DNA of 64,000 nt from Candidatus Gastranaerophilales bacterium. GTDB lineage: Bacteria; Cyanobacteriota; Vampirovibrionia; Gastranaerophilales; Gastranaerophilaceae. The stretch lies in contig CAAGHI010000044.1 in NCBI GenBank assembly GCA_900769645.1, forward strand, positions 1 to 64,000, read 5' to 3'. Shown here piece by piece: positions 45,021 through 54,006 of this stretch. Every line of letters begins with the position of its first letter. Position 1 is the stretch's first letter. Position numbers and translations under genes: made by a program. The notes beneath the pieces were generated by a model that ran no database searches, was not told the origin of the DNA, and saw only the letters and a program-made list of their open reading frames with translations.

Positions 45021-48000
45021 TTAATTTTGTTTTTCAGGATAAGCAAATTCATCGCCAACCTTACGTATATAATAAAACAAATCTGTCAGAATGTTAAATA
45101 CTTCATCAAAATTCATATATTTGTTATTTAATAATAATATAGAAATTCCATCAGTGCAAGCTTTTGGTGCAATTGTAAATTTTATACGTTTCAAAATTTC
45201 TGACGGCAAAGTTCTCTGAATTATTTTCCATTCAGGTTGAGAGTACGGTGTATAAATCCTTATATTATCTTCTGTTTCACGGATTAGAGAAATTCTAACA
45301 TCAGTTGCCGCAAGTCTTATTCTGATTAATTTAATCAAGTTTTCTACACTTTCAGGCGGCTTTGCAAATCTGTCTTTCCATTCTTCTGTTATGTAATCCA
45401 GTTCAACATCAGATTTCACGTCCGCAAGTCGCTTATACTCAATCATTTTTTGCTCAGCAGAACCAACCCACTCATCAGGAATAAATGCCGTAACATTTAT
45501 ATCCACAATTGTAGGCTCTGTTTTTTGAACAGCTTGACCTTGAAGCTCCTGAACAGTTTCTTCCAAAAGCTGGCAATACGTATCAAATCCTACATTTACC
45601 ATGTGTCCGTGTTGCTTTGTGCCGAGAATGTTTCCGACTCCTCGAATTTCAACATCACGCATTGCAATTTGATAACCGCTACCGAGAGTTGTAAATTCTT
45701 TTATAGCCTTTAATCTTTGAACCGCATCACGTGTAATTTCTTTCGATTTTGTATAGAAACAATAACAATAAGCCTGTCTTTGCGAACGTCCGACACGCCC
45801 TCTAAGTTGATAAAGTTGTGCAAGTCCAAATTTGTCGGCATTATGAATAATCATAGTATTTGCGTTTGGAATATCGATACCGTTTTCAATAATTGTAGTT
45901 GCCAAAAGCACGTCATACTCATGGTTTGCAAAGTCTATAATTATTTTTTCAAGCTCTTTTTCATTCATTTGTCCATGCCCGATTGCAATACGTGCATTCG
46001 GCACAAGTTTTTGGAGCTGAAACTTAAACTCATCAATAGTTTCCACCCTATTATAAAGATAGAAAACTTGTCCCTCTCTATCAAGTTCATGAGTAATTGC
46101 GTTTTTCACCATATTTTCATTCCACTCACCAACAAAAGTCTTAATCGGAAGTCTGTTTTTCGGCGGAGTGTTAATTATAGACATATCTTTAATTCCGGAA
46201 AGCGACATATAAAGTGTTCTCGGAATTGGAGTTGCTGACATCGTAATAATATCAATGTTTTCACGCAATGATTTTAGTTTTTCCTTATGGCGAACTCCAA
46301 ATCTGTGTTCCTCATCAATTACAACGAGTCCCAAATCCTTAAACACAATACCTTCCTGCAAAAGTCTATGAGTTCCGACAACCACATCACACTCACCTGT
46401 CGCAAGGTGTTTAATCGTTTCTTTCTGCTCTTTTGAAGTTCTGAAACGAGACAAAAGATCAACATGAACCCCAAACGGCTTAAATCTTTCAGAAATTGTT
46501 TGATAATGTTGAAACGCCAAAATAGTCGTCGGAACAACGACAGCAACTTGTTTTCCGGAAGTTACAGCTTTAAAAATTCCACGCATAGCAACTTCTGTCT
46601 TACCAAATCCGACGTCACCGCAAATAAGTCTATCCATTGGCTGTTCACTTTCCATATCAGCCTTAACATCGTTTATCGCCTTCATCTGATCAGGAGTTTC
46701 AGTGTATTCAAAAGCCTCTTCCATCTCAACTTGCCAATTTGTGTCAGGCAAAAATTGAATACCCTTTTGCATTTTACGCTTTGCATAAAGTCGCAACAAG
46801 TCATACGCAACCTGTTCAACCTCTTTTTTGACACGGGTTTTAGTATTTTCCCAATCTTTTCCGCCCATTCGAGAAAGTTTTGGTTTTATAGCACCGGAAC
46901 CACGATAGCGCACAAGCAAGTTAATCTGTTCTGCCGGAATATGTAACCTGTCTTTGTTTGCGTACTCAATAGTCAAATAATCTTTGAGCTGTCCGTCAAT
47001 TTCCTGTTGCGAAAGCCCTTTATAAATACCGACCCCGTGAATACTATGGACAACGTATTCACCCTCTTTTATATCGTTAATATTTTCGATATATTCAGGT
47101 TTTTCTTTGTAATAAGAACGTTTTTGCGAAGTAATTTCTTTGTTACGCTTATTGAAAAGTTCTCTATCAGTAAGGATTATAGTCCCAAAATCTTCTAAAA
47201 TCGCACCGTGCGAAGAAATACTTTCGTTGTACTCAACATCAAAAATATCACGCTCAGCAAGAATTTCTTTTACACGTTCAGGATAGTCAGTGGCAATGAT
47301 AATTCTCCAGCCATTGCGGTTGCTAATTTCTAACCCACCATCAGTATTGAACCCCTCACCCGCCCACAGGGCACCCTCTCCCCGCAGGGGCGAGGGGTGA
47401 GAAATGTTTTGGTTCAATCCAACTTCACTTTTATATTTCCTTATAAACTCTGCGATATGATCCAGATTAGCCTCAAAGCTTTGAATAGTCTGAGTATTAA
47501 ACTCTACAATCTCGTCCATTTCGCTGTCTATAAAATTATTCAGCCCGATTTTCACAAACCCTGCAATTTTTTGGATAAATTCTTCAAAAGTTACATGATT
47601 TCGACCTTCCAACGGCTCATTCAAATTAAGTTTCAAGTTTTCTTGAAGCTGCTCTTCAAAGTTTTTGTCTAAAAATTCGTATTTTGCATAAAGTTCAGAA
47701 GTTTCGTCCAAAACCAAAACATAGTCATTGAAATAATCCAAAACTGTAACTAAATCGTTGTTAAAATAATTTTGGTAAACCTCAATTCCTTCAAAATAAC
47801 CTTTTTCATCACCCTCATCTTTTGGTGCTAATTTTTGCCATAAATCATCAGTCACTTTTTCCAAAGTAAACTTATACATTGGCAAAATCTCAGTCGACTT
47901 CAATTTTTCAATAGACTTTTGCGTTTCGTTGTTAAAGTATCTGATATCAACTATTTCGTCGCCCCAGAGTTCAATTCTCACAGGGTGTTTGTCGAGCGAA

Positions 48001-48530
48001 TAAAAATCTACAATATCGCCTCTTATGCTGAATTCACCAATATCAGAAACCATTGTAGAGTGCTTGTAGCCAAGGTTTACAAACATTTGCGCCAAGTCTT
48101 TTGTATCTATTTCGTCGCCGATTTTCAAAATTGTAGAATTATTTTTGTAGAAACTTTTGTTCGGAAACTTTTCCAACAACGCCTTTACAGGCGCAATTAC
48201 AATTTCCGGTTTTTCCGTCAAAATTCTATATTGCTCCGCATAATCATACCTGTTCGGCGAAACTGTTTCATACATGGAAATATTTTGAAACGGCAAAAGT
48301 TCAGATTTTACACCAAACGCTTTTTCTAAATCGTTTTGATAACGCAATGCATTCTGTTCATTTGATGTCACAAACAGAATTTTTTTGTCAGTAATTTTTC
48401 TAATTTTTGTAACAAGCAAAAGTCGCAAAATAGTTGTCAAACCGGTAATTGCAAACGAAAATTTCTTTGCCAAATAATTTTCAAACAAAGCATAATTTTC
48501 ATTATTTTCTGGTGCATTAATTCTAAACAT
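45021..48530 (-). CDS. mfd: Transcription-repair coupling factor Mfd with repeat-encoded insert
   Basis: A translocase that removes RNA polymerase stalled at lesions and recruits UvrA. The 1169 residues include UvrB-like N-terminal domains, the RNA-polymerase-interacting CarD-like domain (EYVVHSIHGVGIYKG), the RecG-like helicase (DRLICGDVGFGKTEVAMR, DEEHRFGV, QLRGRVGRSQRQAY) and the TRCF C-terminal domain. Residues about 376-394 (SHPSPLRGEG, then ALWAGEGF) are a short insertion encoded by a type A palindromic repeat, located before the CarD-like domain. The gene is divergent from dnaN across the putative oriC. No clear ribosome site. Confidence 0.96.
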   Translation of the reverse strand: MFRINAPENNENYALFENYLAKKFSFAITGLTTILRLLLVTKIRKITDKKILFVTSNEQNALRYQNDLEKAFGVKSELLPFQNISMYETVSPNRYDYAEQYRILTEKPEIVIAPVKALLEKFPNKSFYKNNSTILKIGDEIDTKDLAQMFVNLGYKHSTMVSDIGEFSIRGDIVDFYSLDKHPVRIELWGDEIVDIRYFNNETQKSIEKLKSTEILPMYKFTLEKVTDDLWQKLAPKDEGDEKGYFEGIEVYQNYFNNDLVTVLDYFNDYVLVLDETSELYAKYEFLDKNFEEQLQENLKLNLNEPLEGRNHVTFEEFIQKIAGFVKIGLNNFIDSEMDEIVEFNTQTIQSFEANLDHIAEFIRKYKSEVGLNQNISHPSPLRGEGALWAGEGFNTDGGLEISNRNGWRIIIATDYPERVKEILAERDIFDVEYNESISSHGAILEDFGTIILTDRELFNKRNKEITSQKRSYYKEKPEYIENINDIKEGEYVVHSIHGVGIYKGLSQQEIDGQLKDYLTIEYANKDRLHIPAEQINLLVRYRGSGAIKPKLSRMGGKDWENTKTRVKKEVEQVAYDLLRLYAKRKMQKGIQFLPDTNWQVEMEEAFEYTETPDQMKAINDVKADMESEQPMDRLICGDVGFGKTEVAMRGIFKAVTSGKQVAVVVPTTILAFQHYQTISERFKPFGVHVDLLSRFRTSKEQKETIKHLATGECDVVVGTHRLLQEGIVFKDLGLVVIDEEHRFGVRHKEKLKSLRENIDIITMSATPIPRTLYMSLSGIKDMSIINTPPKNRLPIKTFVGEWNENMVKNAITHELDREGQVFYLYNRVETIDEFKFQLQKLVPNARIAIGHGQMNEKELEKIIIDFANHEYDVLLATTIIENGIDIPNANTMIIHNADKFGLAQLYQLRGRVGRSQRQAYCYCFYTKSKEITRDAVQRLKAIKEFTTLGSGYQIAMRDVEIRGVGNILGTKQHGHMVNVGFDTYCQLLEETVQELQGQAVQKTEPTIVDINVTAFIPDEWVGSAEQKMIEYKRLADVKSDVELDYITEEWKDRFAKPPESVENLIKLIRIRLAATDVRISLIRETEDNIRIYTPYSQPEWKIIQRTLPSEILKRIKFTIAPKACTDGISILLLNNKYMNFDEVFNILTDLFYYIRKVGDEFAYPEKQN
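47347..47402 (-). repeat. Type A palindromic repeat inside mfd
   Basis: CCCCTCACCCGCCC at the left and GGGGCGAGGGGTGAG at the right can pair, with CCCTCTCCCC between. The sequence resembles the cca insert and the intergenic copy at 18351-18395, and the frame is maintained through it. Confidence 0.8.
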
Positions 48531-48586
48531 AATTACATTTTATGAGAAAAAATATTATTATCAACAACGTAATTTGCAAAAAAACA

Positions 48587-48846
48587 TGTAGAAAACCCGT
48601 CAATTTTTAGTAGAAAACTTTGTAGATAATTGTAGAAAACTCATGAGTTTTCTACAGAGGTTTGGTAGATTAGTTGTTTTCTACAATTTGACATTAGTTT
48701 TATACATGTTTTCTACAAAATTTTCTACAAGCTAAAATTCAGTTATATCAATACTTTCCATTGGTTTTCTACAAATAATTGCTCCTTATTATTATTATTA
48801 ATTACTCTAATTTATTAAATTAGATAATATATAATAATATAACGTT
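48587..48846. other. Putative chromosomal replication origin (oriC)
   Basis: The 426-bp gap between divergent mfd and dnaN. It has seven exact copies of the 9-mer TTTTCTACA in both orientations: minus at 48587, 48631; plus at 48648, 48677, 48709, 48721, 48775. Two near copies are at 48609 (AGTAGAAAA) and 48621 (TGTAGATAA). The 9-mer differs from the cyanobacterial DnaA box TTTTCCACA by one base. A nearly pure A+T stretch rich in TTATTA steps follows at 48787-48846, a good candidate for the unwinding element. Position beside dnaN fits cyanobacterial origins. Confidence 0.7.
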
Positions 48847-48956
48847 GTTCAAAACTTTGAGAAGGTAAACTTTTTTGTAATATTTTGAGTATTTTGTTTA
48901 ATTTGTTTTTTCAACGACTATAATTTTATTATAAGGTAGAAATTGGGAGTAAGAAC

Positions 48957-50081
48957 ATGAAATTTGTTATCAAAAAAGAAGATTTATATAATGGAATTAA
49001 AATTGTTGAAAGAGCAACATCTGCAAAAGCTTTGCAACCCGTTCTTTTAAACATTTATATCGAAACTATTGGTACAAGCGCAATTAAGCTAGTTGCAACA
49101 GACTTGGATTTGACAGTGATTGCAGAAGTTGATGCGCAAGTTGAAGAAGAAGGAAAAATCACACTTCCTTCAAAAACTCTCAACGAGATAGTTTCAAAAC
49201 TTGGTGACAAATTAATTACTTTTGAAATGCCGGAAGGTGAAACATCTGTTCACATCACATGCCAAAATTCAAAATTTGATATAATCGGTATTTCAGCAGC
49301 AGAATTTCCTCCTGAATTTTCTTCAATCCAATTGAACGACGACGAAGGTTTTGAAGTTGAAGTTAGACCGTTTGCAAAAGCTGTACGCCAAGCAGGTTTT
49401 GCCGCTGCAAGTTATGAAACAAGCAACCTTTTGTCAGGTATTGTTTGCGATATTTCAAACAATGTTATGGAAATCGCTTCAACTGATGGTAATCGCCTTG
49501 CAAGAGTTCGTGAAACTATTGATAACAAAGAAAATTTGGCAAAACAACTTATTATTCCGTCAAAAACTTTGAACGAATTTATTAAAATGAGCAGTTTTAT
49601 AAACGAAGATTCTATCAAGATTTACACGGAAAAATCAAAATTCATTATCAAAACTGAAAAAACAATAACAATTTCAAGATTGCTAGAAGGTCAATTCCCT
49701 CAATATAACAAACTTATCCCGAATGAAAGTCCGAAAGAAGCACTTGTAAATGTTTCTCAATTAATTTCAGCTTTGGAACGTGTTTCTATCATGGTAAACG
49801 AAAAAACAAGTATCGTTAAACTAGAATTCAGTAACAATACATTGAGACTAACAGCTGATACACCGGATTCAGGTAAGTCAGAAGAAGTTTTGGATATCAA
49901 CTACGCTTATGACGAAGATTTGTCAATTGCATTCAATTACAAATACGTTTTGGAAGCTTTGAAAAACATTGATTCTACAGAGGTTAAGGTAGGTTTGAAC
50001 ACACCGCTTTCAGCAACAATGTTTAAGCCGAACAGTGAAGAAGACTATGTTTGCTTGATTATGCCAGTACAAATCAGATAG
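48957..50081 (+). CDS. dnaN: DNA polymerase III sliding clamp (beta)
   Basis: The ring-shaped processivity clamp, 374 residues. The N-terminal pattern MKFVIKKEDLYNGIKIVERATSAK, LSGIVCDISNNVMEIASTDGNRLA and the C-terminal end CLIMPVQIR are typical. Three topologically equal domains of about 120 residues are expected. It is transcribed away from the putative origin. Its partners holA and holB lie 6 kb to the left. Confidence 0.97.
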   Translation: MKFVIKKEDLYNGIKIVERATSAKALQPVLLNIYIETIGTSAIKLVATDLDLTVIAEVDAQVEEEGKITLPSKTLNEIVSKLGDKLITFEMPEGETSVHITCQNSKFDIIGISAAEFPPEFSSIQLNDDEGFEVEVRPFAKAVRQAGFAAASYETSNLLSGIVCDISNNVMEIASTDGNRLARVRETIDNKENLAKQLIIPSKTLNEFIKMSSFINEDSIKIYTEKSKFIIKTEKTITISRLLEGQFPQYNKLIPNESPKEALVNVSQLISALERVSIMVNEKTSIVKLEFSNNTLRLTADTPDSGKSEEVLDINYAYDEDLSIAFNYKYVLEALKNIDSTEVKVGLNTPLSATMFKPNSEEDYVCLIMPVQIR

Positions 50082-50094
50082 TGCTGTAGCCATC

Positions 50095-50312
50095 TAAGAA
50101 TTTAGAAGTCGATAGGGCGCTAAGACTATAAGTTCGTTACAGCAAATAAAATATTATCGTCATTCTGAAAAGGTAGAAAATCAAGTGAATAACGTAGATT
50201 TTCGCTTTATTCAGAATCTATTACTAAATAAAACAGACTCCGGATCGTAGTCCGGAGTGACAGTTAAGGTTTAGAAGGTAGGTTGGGGTTGCTTCAAGAC
50301 GCTACCCCAACA
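50095..50312. repeat. Composite intergenic repeat array: E, C, B, REP
   Basis: This 305-bp gap has no gene. Type E at 50097-50157, type C at 50161-50220, an inverted type B palindrome at 50237-50258 and a long-loop REP at 50278-50312 (GTAGGTTGGGG...CCCCAACA). This is the clearest single example of the E-C-B-REP order. Confidence 0.75.
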
Positions 50313-50386
50313 ATAAAACTTTATCATTCAAATGAATGTTTTTTAATTTAAAAATTATATTTATAATCTAAAAGGAGGTTATGAAT

Positions 50387-50710
50387 ATGATTTTAACTAA
50401 TATTGAAAGTGTCCCTGGAATGAGTATTATTGCTCAATATGGTCTTGTGACTGGTAGCACTGTTCGAGCTAAAAATGCGATTAAGGATTTTGGTGCCGGT
50501 TTGAAAAACATGGTTGGTGGTGAACTTAAAAGTTATACAGAATTATTGATGGAAGCTCGCAAAGAAGCTATTCAAAGAATGGAATCGCAAGCGATGCGAC
50601 TTGGTGCTAATGCAGTTATTAATGTCAGATTTGCGACATCTTCTGTAACCGTTGGTGCTGCTGAGGTTTATACCTACGGTACTGCGGTAAAAGTTCAACC
50701 AAAGGAATAG
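50387..50710 (+). CDS. YbjQ-family (UPF0145) protein
   Basis: A 107-residue member of the YbjQ family, which forms small ring-like pentamers or decamers of unclear function and may bind metal or heavy ions. The conserved GLVTGSTVRAKNAIKDFGAGLKNMVGGEL, EARKEAIQRMESQAMRLGANAVINVRF and YTYGTAV segments are present. I chose ATG 50387 because AGGAGG lies eight bases upstream. ATG 50381 would be too close. First gene of a three-gene cluster. Confidence 0.88.
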   Translation: MILTNIESVPGMSIIAQYGLVTGSTVRAKNAIKDFGAGLKNMVGGELKSYTELLMEARKEAIQRMESQAMRLGANAVINVRFATSSVTVGAAEVYTYGTAVKVQPKE

Positions 50711-50713
50711 TTT

Positions 50714-51169
50714 ATGGGTGATATATTATTTATACTTGTTATTTTGTTTATAACATACATAACAGGTTCTATTATCGAAAAAAATCATTACAAAAAAATT
50801 CAACAACGAGAAATTGCACTTTTTCGCAAACCTTGTATTAGCTTTGGCTCAAAAGGTTGGAGTATTAATAAGAAAATTAAAAAAGTTGAACTTGTGACTG
50901 GCGAATGCGTTATAAGTGGCGATTATTTCAAAAATTTTACTGCCGGATTAAAAAATATTTTTGGTGGAAGATTGACGTCTTTGGAATCAGTAATCGATAG
51001 AGGCAGACGTGAAGCATTATTGAGAATGCGTGAAAAAGCACGTGGTGCAAGTTGTATTGTGAATACTCGTATTGAATCTGTTATGTTGAATAATATTTAT
51101 GATGCACAAAATTCAGTACCTCAATGTGCAATTATAGCTTATGGAACAGCAATAACTTATGAAAAATAA
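50714..51169 (+). CDS. Membrane-anchored YbjQ paralogue
   Basis: A 151-residue protein whose residues 45-151 repeat the YbjQ pattern (ELVTGECVISGDYFKNFTAGLKNIFGGRL, RGRREALLRMREKARGASCIVNTRIES, AIIAYGTAITY) behind one N-terminal membrane helix (residues 4-21). It is probably a membrane-tethered partner of the soluble copy just upstream. AAGGAA precedes the ATG. Its end overlaps the following protease gene by 11 bases. Confidence 0.82.
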   Translation: MGDILFILVILFITYITGSIIEKNHYKKIQQREIALFRKPCISFGSKGWSINKKIKKVELVTGECVISGDYFKNFTAGLKNIFGGRLTSLESVIDRGRREALLRMREKARGASCIVNTRIESVMLNNIYDAQNSVPQCAIIAYGTAITYEK

Positions 51170-51956
51170 CGATTTAGAACAAAGATATAGAGCTATGGTT
51201 GAGGATAACGTCAATGTTGGCAAAACCAATGATGGCGTGGAATTTCTAATACTTATTTCTGGAATTGTTGCAATGCTTTTTATTGTTTATTTGTTTGCAG
51301 ATTCAATTTCAGGCTTTGTGATAGATAGACTTCCTGACAAAACAATTACGCAAATTGAAATGAGTATTCCAAAGTTTGATTGTACAACGTCTGGCAAAGA
51401 TTTAAAAACAAAAGCGCAAATCGAAAAACTGGAAAAAATTAAACAAAAAATAATTGCAGAAGATAAAGTTTTGCAAAACAAATCTAGTTTTCCTGTTTCT
51501 GTTGAGCCGATTAAGGAAGTTAATGCTTTTATTGAAATTGATGGTTCAATTCATTTTACAGAGGGGCTTTTGGATAAAATTAGTGATGAAGAAATGCTTG
51601 CTTTTGTAATGGCGCATGAACTTGGACACTATGCTCATAGAGATTGTTTAAAACACGTTGGTAGACAGGTTATTGCAGGTTTGATTACATCTGTTCTGTC
51701 TGGTGGTCCAAATAATACAGGCATTGCAATTAATGGAATTTCTGATTTGAACGCATTAACTTACTCACGTGCTCAAGAAAAACGAGCTGATGAATATGCA
51801 AATAAAATGCTCTACAAACTTTATGGCAGAAATACTGCAGCGATAAAGTTTTTCAAGTATCTTGAAAAAGAGGAAAACACACCTGAATTTTTGCAATATT
51901 TTTCGTCTCACCCATCAACTCAACAGAGGTTGAGGTTTGCTAAAAATATTCGTTAG
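51159..51956 (+). CDS. M48-family membrane metalloprotease
   Basis: A 265-residue zinc protease. One membrane helix (about 28-47) precedes the catalytic domain. The HELGH motif is at residues 153-157, and the third ligand is probably the Glu in SRAQEKRADEYA near 212. The end HPSTQQRLRF is typical of M48 enzymes. It is translationally coupled to the upstream YbjQ pair, so these three may act together at the envelope. Confidence 0.88.
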   Translation: MKNNDLEQRYRAMVEDNVNVGKTNDGVEFLILISGIVAMLFIVYLFADSISGFVIDRLPDKTITQIEMSIPKFDCTTSGKDLKTKAQIEKLEKIKQKIIAEDKVLQNKSSFPVSVEPIKEVNAFIEIDGSIHFTEGLLDKISDEEMLAFVMAHELGHYAHRDCLKHVGRQVIAGLITSVLSGGPNNTGIAINGISDLNALTYSRAQEKRADEYANKMLYKLYGRNTAAIKFFKYLEKEENTPEFLQYFSSHPSTQQRLRFAKNIR

Positions 51957-51962
51957 ATAAAT

Positions 51963-52589
51963 TTATTTTACTTTGTGTTTAAATCCAAACATGTGCCATT
52001 TTTTATGAACAGGACACAAAACTTCGTTTTGCTCTCCGTAATACATTTTTTCGCCAAATGGACGAAGTTTTGGATCTCGCTTGTAAAAAGCTTTGTTTTT
52101 CATGCAATATTTAACCTCTTTTCGCTCCATTTTTCGAATTGTGTTATATTTTGATTTTTGTTCTGAATTTAAAACAGATTTGAATTCTTTATCATATTTT
52201 TTGCCAATTTTTTGCATCTCTTTTTCGATATTTTTGACAACTTTTTCCTGTTTTTTTACAGCAGCTTCACTGGCATTATGATTGCACATTTTGTCCAAAA
52301 CATATTTTTCTTTTTCATATTCTTGGAACTGTTTTCCAAGCTCCTCATAACGTTTTTTATCGATTATATCTTTACATTTTTGTTGATCATTAGAAAGATT
52401 TAAAACATTATATAAAGTTGCTCGTTCATTATACATTGAAGTCATTAAATCCAAACATTTTGTCTGTTTTGAACACCCGCAATCACTTTTTTGTGTAACA
52501 GATGTTGTTGATATATTTTGTTCAGCTGCATTAATTTGCAACCCTGTTAAAATCATTATTAAAGCTAAAATAAAAATCCTTTTTTTCAT
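51963..52589 (-). CDS. Exported Spy/CpxP-like helical protein
   Basis: A 208-residue protein with a signal peptide (MKKRIFILALIMILTGLQINAAE). The mature part is long charged helices. It includes a stretch similar to the LTxxQ pattern of Spy/CpxP periplasmic chaperones (LNLSNDQQKCKDIIDK) and a second one (LNSEQKSKYNTIRK). Seven to eight cysteines and a C-terminal HKKWHMFGFKH segment are unusual for that family. The gene is convergent with the M48 protease, six bases apart. Confidence 0.7.
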   Translation of the reverse strand: MKKRIFILALIMILTGLQINAAEQNISTTSVTQKSDCGCSKQTKCLDLMTSMYNERATLYNVLNLSNDQQKCKDIIDKKRYEELGKQFQEYEKEKYVLDKMCNHNASEAAVKKQEKVVKNIEKEMQKIGKKYDKEFKSVLNSEQKSKYNTIRKMERKEVKYCMKNKAFYKRDPKLRPFGEKMYYGEQNEVLCPVHKKWHMFGFKHKVK

Positions 52590-52678
52590 AAAAAATTTTC
52601 CTCTTTTTTCAAAAAAAATTATTGCATAATTTTTTCAAAAAAACAATATAAAAAATATATTTGTAGTAAACTCATCTT

Positions 52679-53041
52679 ATGGAAAACATGAATTTAAGAA
52701 ATTATGCATACATTGGTGATGCAATTTGGGAAGTTTTTATCAGAGAAAAAACGATAAAAATTACAGAAAATTCTAAAAAATTACATAAAATTACAACAGA
52801 AAAAGTTAAAGCATCTTTTCAAGCTTTTTTATTGCAAAAATTAGATGAAATTTTGACTGATGAAGAGAAAGAAATTGCACGACGAGCAAGAAATTTACCT
52901 ATTCCAATCGGCAGACGTCATATACAGGTAGAATATAGACAGGCTACAGCTTTTGAGGTGTTGATAGGATACTTTCATGAGCACGATAATGAACGATTAA
53001 TTTTCGTACAAAATTATCTTGAAAAATATATAGAATTTTAA
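52679..53041 (+). CDS. mrnC: Mini-ribonuclease 3
   Basis: A 120-residue stand-alone RNase III catalytic domain that matures 23S rRNA in bacteria that have it. The signature YIGDAIWEVFIREK is at the N-terminus. RRARNLPIPIGRRHIQVEYRQATAFEVLIGYFH contains the conserved second half with the acidic Glu. No double-stranded RNA-binding domain follows. In several bacteria this gene is near cysS or rRNA methylase genes; here it is alone. Confidence 0.88.
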   Translation: MENMNLRNYAYIGDAIWEVFIREKTIKITENSKKLHKITTEKVKASFQAFLLQKLDEILTDEEKEIARRARNLPIPIGRRHIQVEYRQATAFEVLIGYFHEHDNERLIFVQNYLEKYIEF

Positions 53042-53217
53042 TAAAAAAATCAAAAATTTTTCTAAACAAATGTAAAAAATATGAAAAAATTTGCAAAATT
53101 TTTGAGAAAAAACATATAATCGTATGATTAAAAAATTTTTCATTAAATGTATATTATAAAAACAATAAAAATTAAAAGAAAGTTTTGTAAAAAATAAAAA
53201 TTTTGGAGGAAAATTAA

Positions 53218-53778
53218 ATGAAAAAAAATTACGAAGAAATGGTTAGAAATTACCAAGGCGGCGATTTGGATTTGTCAGGCTGCGAAATGAAAAGTTTGGA
53301 ACTAGGACAAATTGAAGGTAGTTTGAATTTGTCAAAAGCAAAAATCGGCAAACTTTCAATTGGTTGGGTTTCTAACACATTGGACTTGTCAGGTGCAGAA
53401 ATTAAAAAAATCGAAACACCTATTGATGCAAATTCAGTAAACATGTTCAACGCAAAAATCGGTAGATTGCCAGAACACGTATGGACAGACAGTTTTTCAA
53501 TTGAAAAAAGCAACTTGGAAAAATTGAACACAGATATTCGTGCAAATGTATTTAATATCAGAAATACAAAAATTACAGCATTGCCAAAAAATATGAGAGT
53601 TCGCACACTTGTTGTAGATTCAAAAACAGCTAAAAATTTGTCATTGATGACATTAAAACAATGTGAAGAGTTGGTTTTGGATAACTCAACATTCTTTGAA
53701 CAAAACAGAGAAGCAAATAACTTTGATTATACAAATGTTGTAAGCGGCTCAAATATGGAAATGGTAAGCACATTTTAG
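53218..53778 (+). CDS. Uncharacterised leucine-rich-repeat-like beta-helix protein
   Basis: A 186-residue cytoplasmic protein of short repeating strands. The recurring themes are LDLSGCEMKSLEL, LNLSKAKIGKLSI, LDLSGAEIKKIET, VNMFNAKIGRLPE, FNIRNTKITALPK, each about 20 residues. They suggest a right-handed solenoid related to LRR proteins. There is no signal peptide. GGAGG precedes the ATG and a strong terminator follows, so it is its own transcript. Probably a binding scaffold of unknown partner. Confidence 0.72.
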   Translation: MKKNYEEMVRNYQGGDLDLSGCEMKSLELGQIEGSLNLSKAKIGKLSIGWVSNTLDLSGAEIKKIETPIDANSVNMFNAKIGRLPEHVWTDSFSIEKSNLEKLNTDIRANVFNIRNTKITALPKNMRVRTLVVDSKTAKNLSLMTLKQCEELVLDNSTFFEQNREANNFDYTNVVSGSNMEMVSTF

Positions 53779-53802
53779 TTGCTGAATATTAAGTTAAAAT
53801 AT

Positions 53803-53838
53803 AAAAACGCCTCTGGAAGTATCCGGAGGCGTTTTTAA
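53803..53838 (+). terminator. Terminator of the LRR-like gene
   Basis: AAAAACGCCTC (53803-53813) pairs with GAGGCGTTTTT (53826-53836), with TGG/CCG extending the stem. Confidence 0.85.
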
Positions 53839-53871
53839 TTAATATTTTTTATATAAACTTACAAGATAAAA

Positions 53872-53945
53872 TCCTCACCCCGATGGTGGGAGAGGAAAGA
53901 ATTTCTTAGTGAGCTATGGCGAACTTAGAAATTCAGGTGCGGGGG
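53872..53945. repeat. Type A palindromic repeat, intergenic copy
   Basis: TCCTCACCCC, a six-base spacer and GGGAGAGGAA are followed by a long middle arm (TTTCTTAGTGAGC...GAACTTAGAAA) and AGGTGCGGGGG. It has the same layout as the insertion in rnpB and is the last repeat copy before the integrated element. Confidence 0.75.
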
Positions 53946-54006
53946 AAAAATTAAATTGTATAATATTTTAATTTCATAAAAAATAAAAAAATTTTCACAA
54001 AAGGGG

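Noticed and set aside
4590..50312. Repeated palindromes taken as a possible CRISPR array
   Set aside because: Copies are dispersed singly over tens of kilobases, have no regular spacers and no cas genes are near.
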